From an uncultured Pseudomonadales bacterium (GTDB lineage: Bacteria; Pseudomonadota; Gammaproteobacteria; Pseudomonadales; Azotimanducaceae), in assembly GCA_951813515.1 (NCBI GenBank), contig OX638346.1:3961617-4025616 (forward strand): a DNA stretch of 64,000 nt, given 5' to 3'. Numbering within the stretch: the stretch's first letter is position 1; each line of letters starts with the position of its first letter. The position numbers were made by a program, and so were the translations under genes. Positions 60,300-64,000 of the stretch are shown here, one piece after another. The notes beneath the pieces are model-generated. The model ran no database searches. It was not told the origin of the DNA and was given only the letters and a program-made list of their open reading frames with translations.

Positions 60300-63119
60300 C
60301 TACAGTGCCGATTTTATCCTGTTTGCCAGCGCCCGCTCGACCTGATCCAGTACGGCGTCCAGGCGCGTGCCGAGATCTTCGGCGAGGAACCGCAGCACGA
60401 GGTAGCCGTTCTCCTGCAGCAACGCGTCCTTGCGCCGATCACGCCGGTACGCGTCAAGGTCCGTGAGATGCTGCGGGCCGTCCAACTCGATCACGATGCG
60501 CGCCTCGGCGTCCAGGAAGTCCACTTCCATGTCGCCCTGTTTGCAGAACGGGATCGGCAGTCTTGCGTTCGTTCGGAACCGATCACGGGTAGCAGGCGCA
60601 CGCTGGAGGTGACGCAGCAGGAAAGCCTCGCTGGCGCTCCTCACACGGTCGGAGTCCGTGGTGATCTCGTCGACGAGCCGAAGAAAGAGATCGGCCCCCC
60701 GCGCGTCTACGCCATCGCGAGCGAGACGGCCAACGCTGGCCTGGAACCGTTGCTTCCAGAGATCGTGCGCCGGCAACTCGACGCTGGAGGGCCAGCCAGG
60801 AATAGCACTGGCCGGTAGCTCCACGGTGTACCCCTGGGCTTCGTAGGCGCGGCGGCGCCTTTCGAACATGCGCGCCAGCATCGGCACGTCGATGTCGGCA
60901 TAGTCGTACACGCGCACTTCACGCTTGCCTTCGTGCAGACGATGCAAACGCCCGACATACTGCGCAACGGTACCTTGCCAGGAAACCGGCATGGTCAGGA
61001 ACAGCGTGTCGAGGTGCGGCTCGTCGAATCCTTCGCCGACGAATCGACCCGTGGCCAGCACGACCTGCCGCCCCTGCGCTCCGCCGATCCGCGCGAGCGC
61101 GGACGACAACGACTTCGGGCTCATCCCGCCGCGAAGCGAGACGACTTCGAGTCCCGCGTCGGAAAGGCGACGAGCGAGGTTGTCGAGATGCTCGACACGT
61201 TCGGTCAGCACCAGCGGCGAGCGACTATCGGCGGTGCAGTCCGCTACGTCCCGGCAGATCGCCGCATTGCGCGTTTCGTCGGCGATCAACTGGCCGCAGA
61301 GGCGATGGAACTCCGCGCGGGGATCGGTCTCGGCATCTCCGCTCGGCCGAAACTCCGTAGGCCGCACCAGCACCCGCCGCGAGAACTGTTGCCCGACTAC
61401 CGGAACCCGGCCATCGGCACGATGACGGATCGGACCGCAGTGCAGACAAATGATCGGATGGTGACCGTCCTTGCGCGCGATCGTTGCTGTTAGACCCGTG
61501 ACGTATCTGGCCTTTGCGCGGCTCACGACCAGTTCGAAACTGCGGGCCGGGACATGATGGCACTCGTCGACGATCATGAATCCGTAGTCGGCGACGCGGT
61601 CGTCCACCTCCCCCTTCCTGACGAGACTCTGCATTAGCGCGACGTCCACCGCGCCGGTGAGTTTCTTGCGTCGCCCACTCAAGCGACCGATCTGATCCTT
61701 CCCGATATCCAGGAACTCCGCCAGCCGGTCGATCCACTGCTGCAGCAATTGTTCCCGATGCACGACGACAAGCGTGTTGACCCCTCGTTGGGCGATCAGC
61801 CAGGCGGCAACCACCGTTTTGCCGAACGCCGTGGCCGCCGCGAGGACCCCCGTGTCGTGCGCCATCAAGGCTGTCGCCGCCGCCTCCTGATCGGGGCGAA
61901 GTACGCCTATGAACGCAGCTTCGAGTGGCCGACCCACGCATCGTCGGTCCGTTATCGAGACTCCGATTCCAAGCGCCCGAAGCATCTCTACCGCTTCCTC
62001 AAGGCAGCCGCGTGGCAGGCCGACGTAGTTCGACCCGTCCTCGACGCAGTCGACGATTCTCGGTTTGCCGTAGGTGGGCAGCCGCATCGCCTGCGCACGA
62101 TAGAACTCCGGGTTTTGAAACGCACTCAGGCGCATCAGCCGAGTGACCAGCGCGGGGGGCAGATCAGCCCTGGCGATATACACGCGATCGGCCAAGACCA
62201 GTTCCACGGTGTCGGGAAGCGGCCCGACGACCGGCGGGTCCGGTTGCCGCCGAGAAGGTGGCGCCGACCATGGGGTCATGGCAAAGGTGTCGTCCTCAAC
62301 CACGGCGCGCACGCCCAGGACCCGTCCCTGGCGCTCTGCCCGGCCCACAAGGGACTCGGTGCTCGCTGGCGACATCCTTTCCAACCCGGAGAGGAACGCC
62401 CACTGGTCCGCGAGGGCATGCAGCTCGTCGTCCACGAAGACGCTATTTCCGGCGCGACGGGGTTCGCGTTGCAGCGGCAGGGCGATCAGGTTCCCGAAAC
62501 CGCCGCGGGGCAATGTGTCCTGGCTCGGGAAAAACCGGTCGTACGAACGAAATCCCAGATCGGGCCGCTCATCCATGGCGGCGGTGAGCAGCATGGCCCC
62601 CAGGCGTCGGGCCAGTCCCGCTGGCACGGCCCCGCCGAAGAAAACCCAGACATGGCCCCCATTTCCGGAACGTGAGCGTTCCAGGGCCGCGGGAACGTCA
62701 CGCGCGATGCAGGCGTTGAAGTACGCCACGGCGTCGGCGGCCCACGTTGGACCGTCGAAGTCGACCGCCACAAAGTGGCAGGTCTCGTCGAGCAGCGTTG
62801 GATAGACGCCCATCACAAAGGGCTTGCCGTGTTCGTCCGCGCCCAGCAAGTGCCCGCGAATCGCGTCGTCCGTGACGGCCAGAAAGCGCCTGTTCGGGCA
62901 CTCGGCGCACTTGATGCGCGGCTTGCCGCAAACGCCTGGCACCCACTCGTTGTGGCAGGCGGGGGCGTATCCCGACCGGCCCGACGTGCGGCTCTCGAAC
63001 CGTCGCGGATAGACGTCCTCGCGACCTCGGAAAAGGGACCGGAAGAGCGCGATCTTGCGGTTCGGAGACGAGCGATGATCGACGCTGGCGAGATCGATGG
63101 ATGGCATGCAGCGCTCCAT
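60300..63119 (-). CDS. TOTE-type protein: archaeo-eukaryotic primase, SF2 helicase and DUF559 nuclease in one chain
   Basis: A 939-residue protein from ATG 63119. Cys residues 55, 64, 71 and 74 (CHNEWVPGVCGKPRIKCAEC) form a zinc knot. The primase core has HFVAVDFDGPTW with Asp120/Asp122 and SGNGGHVWVFF with His156. The helicase has a Walker A-like AATAFGKTVVAAW (428-440), IVDECHHVPARSF (517-527), LTATIARKDGHHP, and QYVGRLHRLHEGK as motif VI. The last 90 residues are a DUF559/Vsr-like nuclease with MEVDFLDAEARIVIELDGPQ and YLVLRFLAEDL. This is the TOTE conflict-system primase architecture, predicted to be anti-phage or anti-element. The gene is complete. Confidence 0.88.
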   Translation of the reverse strand: MERCMPSIDLASVDHRSSPNRKIALFRSLFRGREDVYPRRFESRTSGRSGYAPACHNEWVPGVCGKPRIKCAECPNRRFLAVTDDAIRGHLLGADEHGKPFVMGVYPTLLDETCHFVAVDFDGPTWAADAVAYFNACIARDVPAALERSRSGNGGHVWVFFGGAVPAGLARRLGAMLLTAAMDERPDLGFRSYDRFFPSQDTLPRGGFGNLIALPLQREPRRAGNSVFVDDELHALADQWAFLSGLERMSPASTESLVGRAERQGRVLGVRAVVEDDTFAMTPWSAPPSRRQPDPPVVGPLPDTVELVLADRVYIARADLPPALVTRLMRLSAFQNPEFYRAQAMRLPTYGKPRIVDCVEDGSNYVGLPRGCLEEAVEMLRALGIGVSITDRRCVGRPLEAAFIGVLRPDQEAAATALMAHDTGVLAAATAFGKTVVAAWLIAQRGVNTLVVVHREQLLQQWIDRLAEFLDIGKDQIGRLSGRRKKLTGAVDVALMQSLVRKGEVDDRVADYGFMIVDECHHVPARSFELVVSRAKARYVTGLTATIARKDGHHPIICLHCGPIRHRADGRVPVVGQQFSRRVLVRPTEFRPSGDAETDPRAEFHRLCGQLIADETRNAAICRDVADCTADSRSPLVLTERVEHLDNLARRLSDAGLEVVSLRGGMSPKSLSSALARIGGAQGRQVVLATGRFVGEGFDEPHLDTLFLTMPVSWQGTVAQYVGRLHRLHEGKREVRVYDYADIDVPMLARMFERRRRAYEAQGYTVELPASAIPGWPSSVELPAHDLWKQRFQASVGRLARDGVDARGADLFLRLVDEITTDSDRVRSASEAFLLRHLQRAPATRDRFRTNARLPIPFCKQGDMEVDFLDAEARIVIELDGPQHLTDLDAYRRDRRKDALLQENGYLVLRFLAEDLGTRLDAVLDQVERALANRIKSAL

Positions 63120-63253
63120 TCGGCATAGCGTAGCGGGATCGACCGCGCGGTACTACGATGGGACGAGGCGTTGCGCAATGAAACCGGGTAACGTTCGGTC
63201 AATACGGCCCCAGTTTTCCAAGGAGTCGCGAAAAACCTTGGAGTTGAGAACAG

Positions 63254-64000
63254 ATGACCGACCTCGACATCGAATACGCCAACGAACAAGAGCTTGGGGA
63301 GTTGTTGCAGTCCGTGGCCCGTCCGGGCGGGTTCTGCACGCATGGCCGGGTGTTCGTTCCCATGCCCGTCCTGGAGGTGGAAGAGGTCGGCCTCCTTTCC
63401 TTTCCCGTTCCCGACTCCCAGGTTCGCCTGTTGGTGGACGCGGCCGAACGCGCGCACTATGGCAAGGGTGCCGATACGCTGGTGGACACGTCGGTTCGCG
63501 ACTGCTGGCAGATTGACGCGGCACGGATACATCTGGGAGGGAGCGTCTGGGCGGACACCTTGCGCGGCGTTCTGGATACGGTGGCGACGGGGCTCGGCTG
63601 CCCGCCCGGGCGGCTCGATGCGAGGCCCTAAAAGCTGTTGATCTACGAACGGGGCGGCTTCTTCTCCGCGCATCGCGACACGGAGAAGGCCGATGGAATG
63701 ATCGCAACGCTGTCGATCACGCTGCCGGCCGCCGGCACCGGTGGTGAACTCATCGTGCGCCACCTCGATCAGGAGATGAGTGTCGATATGAACGCCAGCG
63801 AGCCGTCCGAACTCGCGTTCGCCGCCTTCTACGCCGACTGCGCGCACGAAACGCGGCCGATTCGGGAGGGTTACCGGCTTTCGCTGGTGTTCAATCTCTG
63901 CCTGCGTCCCGGAGACACTGACACTCCCCAGCAAGCGCCCGACTATTCGGATCAGGCACGGAATACCGCGGACCTTCTCGTCGAATGGCGCAATAGCGGT
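63254..64000 (+). pseudogene. 2OG-Fe(II) oxygenase (prolyl-4-hydroxylase-like) interrupted by one stop codon
   Basis: From ATG 63254 the frame reads MTDLDIEYANEQELGELLQS to GCPPGRLDARP, then TAA at 63629-63631. It continues without further stops as KLLIYERGGFFSAHRDTEKA and GMIATLSITLPA to the window end. The iron-binding HxD is in AHRDTEK; the distal His and 2OG-binding Arg are in CAHETRPIREGYRLSLVFN. A TAC or TAT to TAA change would give the usual DARxYKLLIYE sequence. Only the C terminus is missing, beyond 64000. It may be a fresh nonsense mutation or a sequence error. Confidence 0.75.

Overview
The window is GC-rich bacterial DNA, most likely from a proteobacterium close to the Gammaproteobacteria and probably an uncultured, symbiont-like genome. 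Three things suggest this: the retropepsin-like protease / 7TM transglutaminase / RimK-like ligase operon at the left end, a fragment of a surface-repeat protein of a kind I associate with sponge-symbiont Gammaproteobacteria, and heavy loading with insertion sequences, gene fragments and toxin-antitoxin or restriction genes. The taxonomic call is an inference from gene content, not a phylogeny.

Layout. 0-4.3 kb: the protease/transglutaminase/ligase operon, a DUF2332 gene and tRNA-Ser(UGA). 4.4-7.8 kb: a MITE-like 711-bp element, a perfect 17-bp inverted repeat, an AT-rich orphan gene and an IS3-family element. 7.9-13.6 kb: a surface-repeat fragment, a three-gene glyoxalase-fold (VOC) operon whose last member is fused to an ECF sigma factor, and a scrapyard of truncated genes (RelA/SpoT-like, IS21 IstB, serine recombinase, metallo-beta-lactamase fold). 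13.8-23.1 kb: core-like metabolism (archaeal-type AspRS, SerA, HIT, NUDIX, a fused CydDC-like exporter, a Cof-type HAD phosphatase). 23.3-28.8 kb: an XRE gene, a PGN_0703-type nuclease, a DUF990-type ABC-2 exporter operon and a DUF4145 relic.

29.0-33.8 kb is the most interesting block. It is a compact four-gene minus-strand operon encoding a four-helix membrane/coiled-coil protein, a single-pass VWA-like protein, a MotA/ExbB/ZorA-like channel subunit with a long coiled-coil tail, and a MotB/ExbD-like partner with a Glu in place of the usual proton-carrying Asp. It looks like an ion-driven stator complex of a type I cannot match to a described system. Three joints between these genes are tight (two 4-base start/stop overlaps and one 123-bp gap).

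34.4-64 kb is an accessory or defence island. It holds an ISNCY-like element and a TPR/HEPN/degenerate-IrrE operon behind a tRNA-type promoter. Next come a damaged tRNA-Ser(CGA), a DUF262+HEPN pair and a multi-copy putative mobile gene of unknown mechanism. These are followed by a PD-(D/E)XK operon, a truncated type I HsdR, an IS4-family element and a 217-aa protein coupled to XRE-IrrE. The rest is a DUF6932 nucleotidyltransferase with XRE-IrrE, a phosphorothioate-type SBD-HNH nuclease, an arylsulfatase, HipBA, a TOTE-type primase-helicase-nuclease and a 2OG-Fe(II) oxygenase broken by one stop codon. Many fragments carry single frameshifts, so decay is ongoing or the assembly contains indels.
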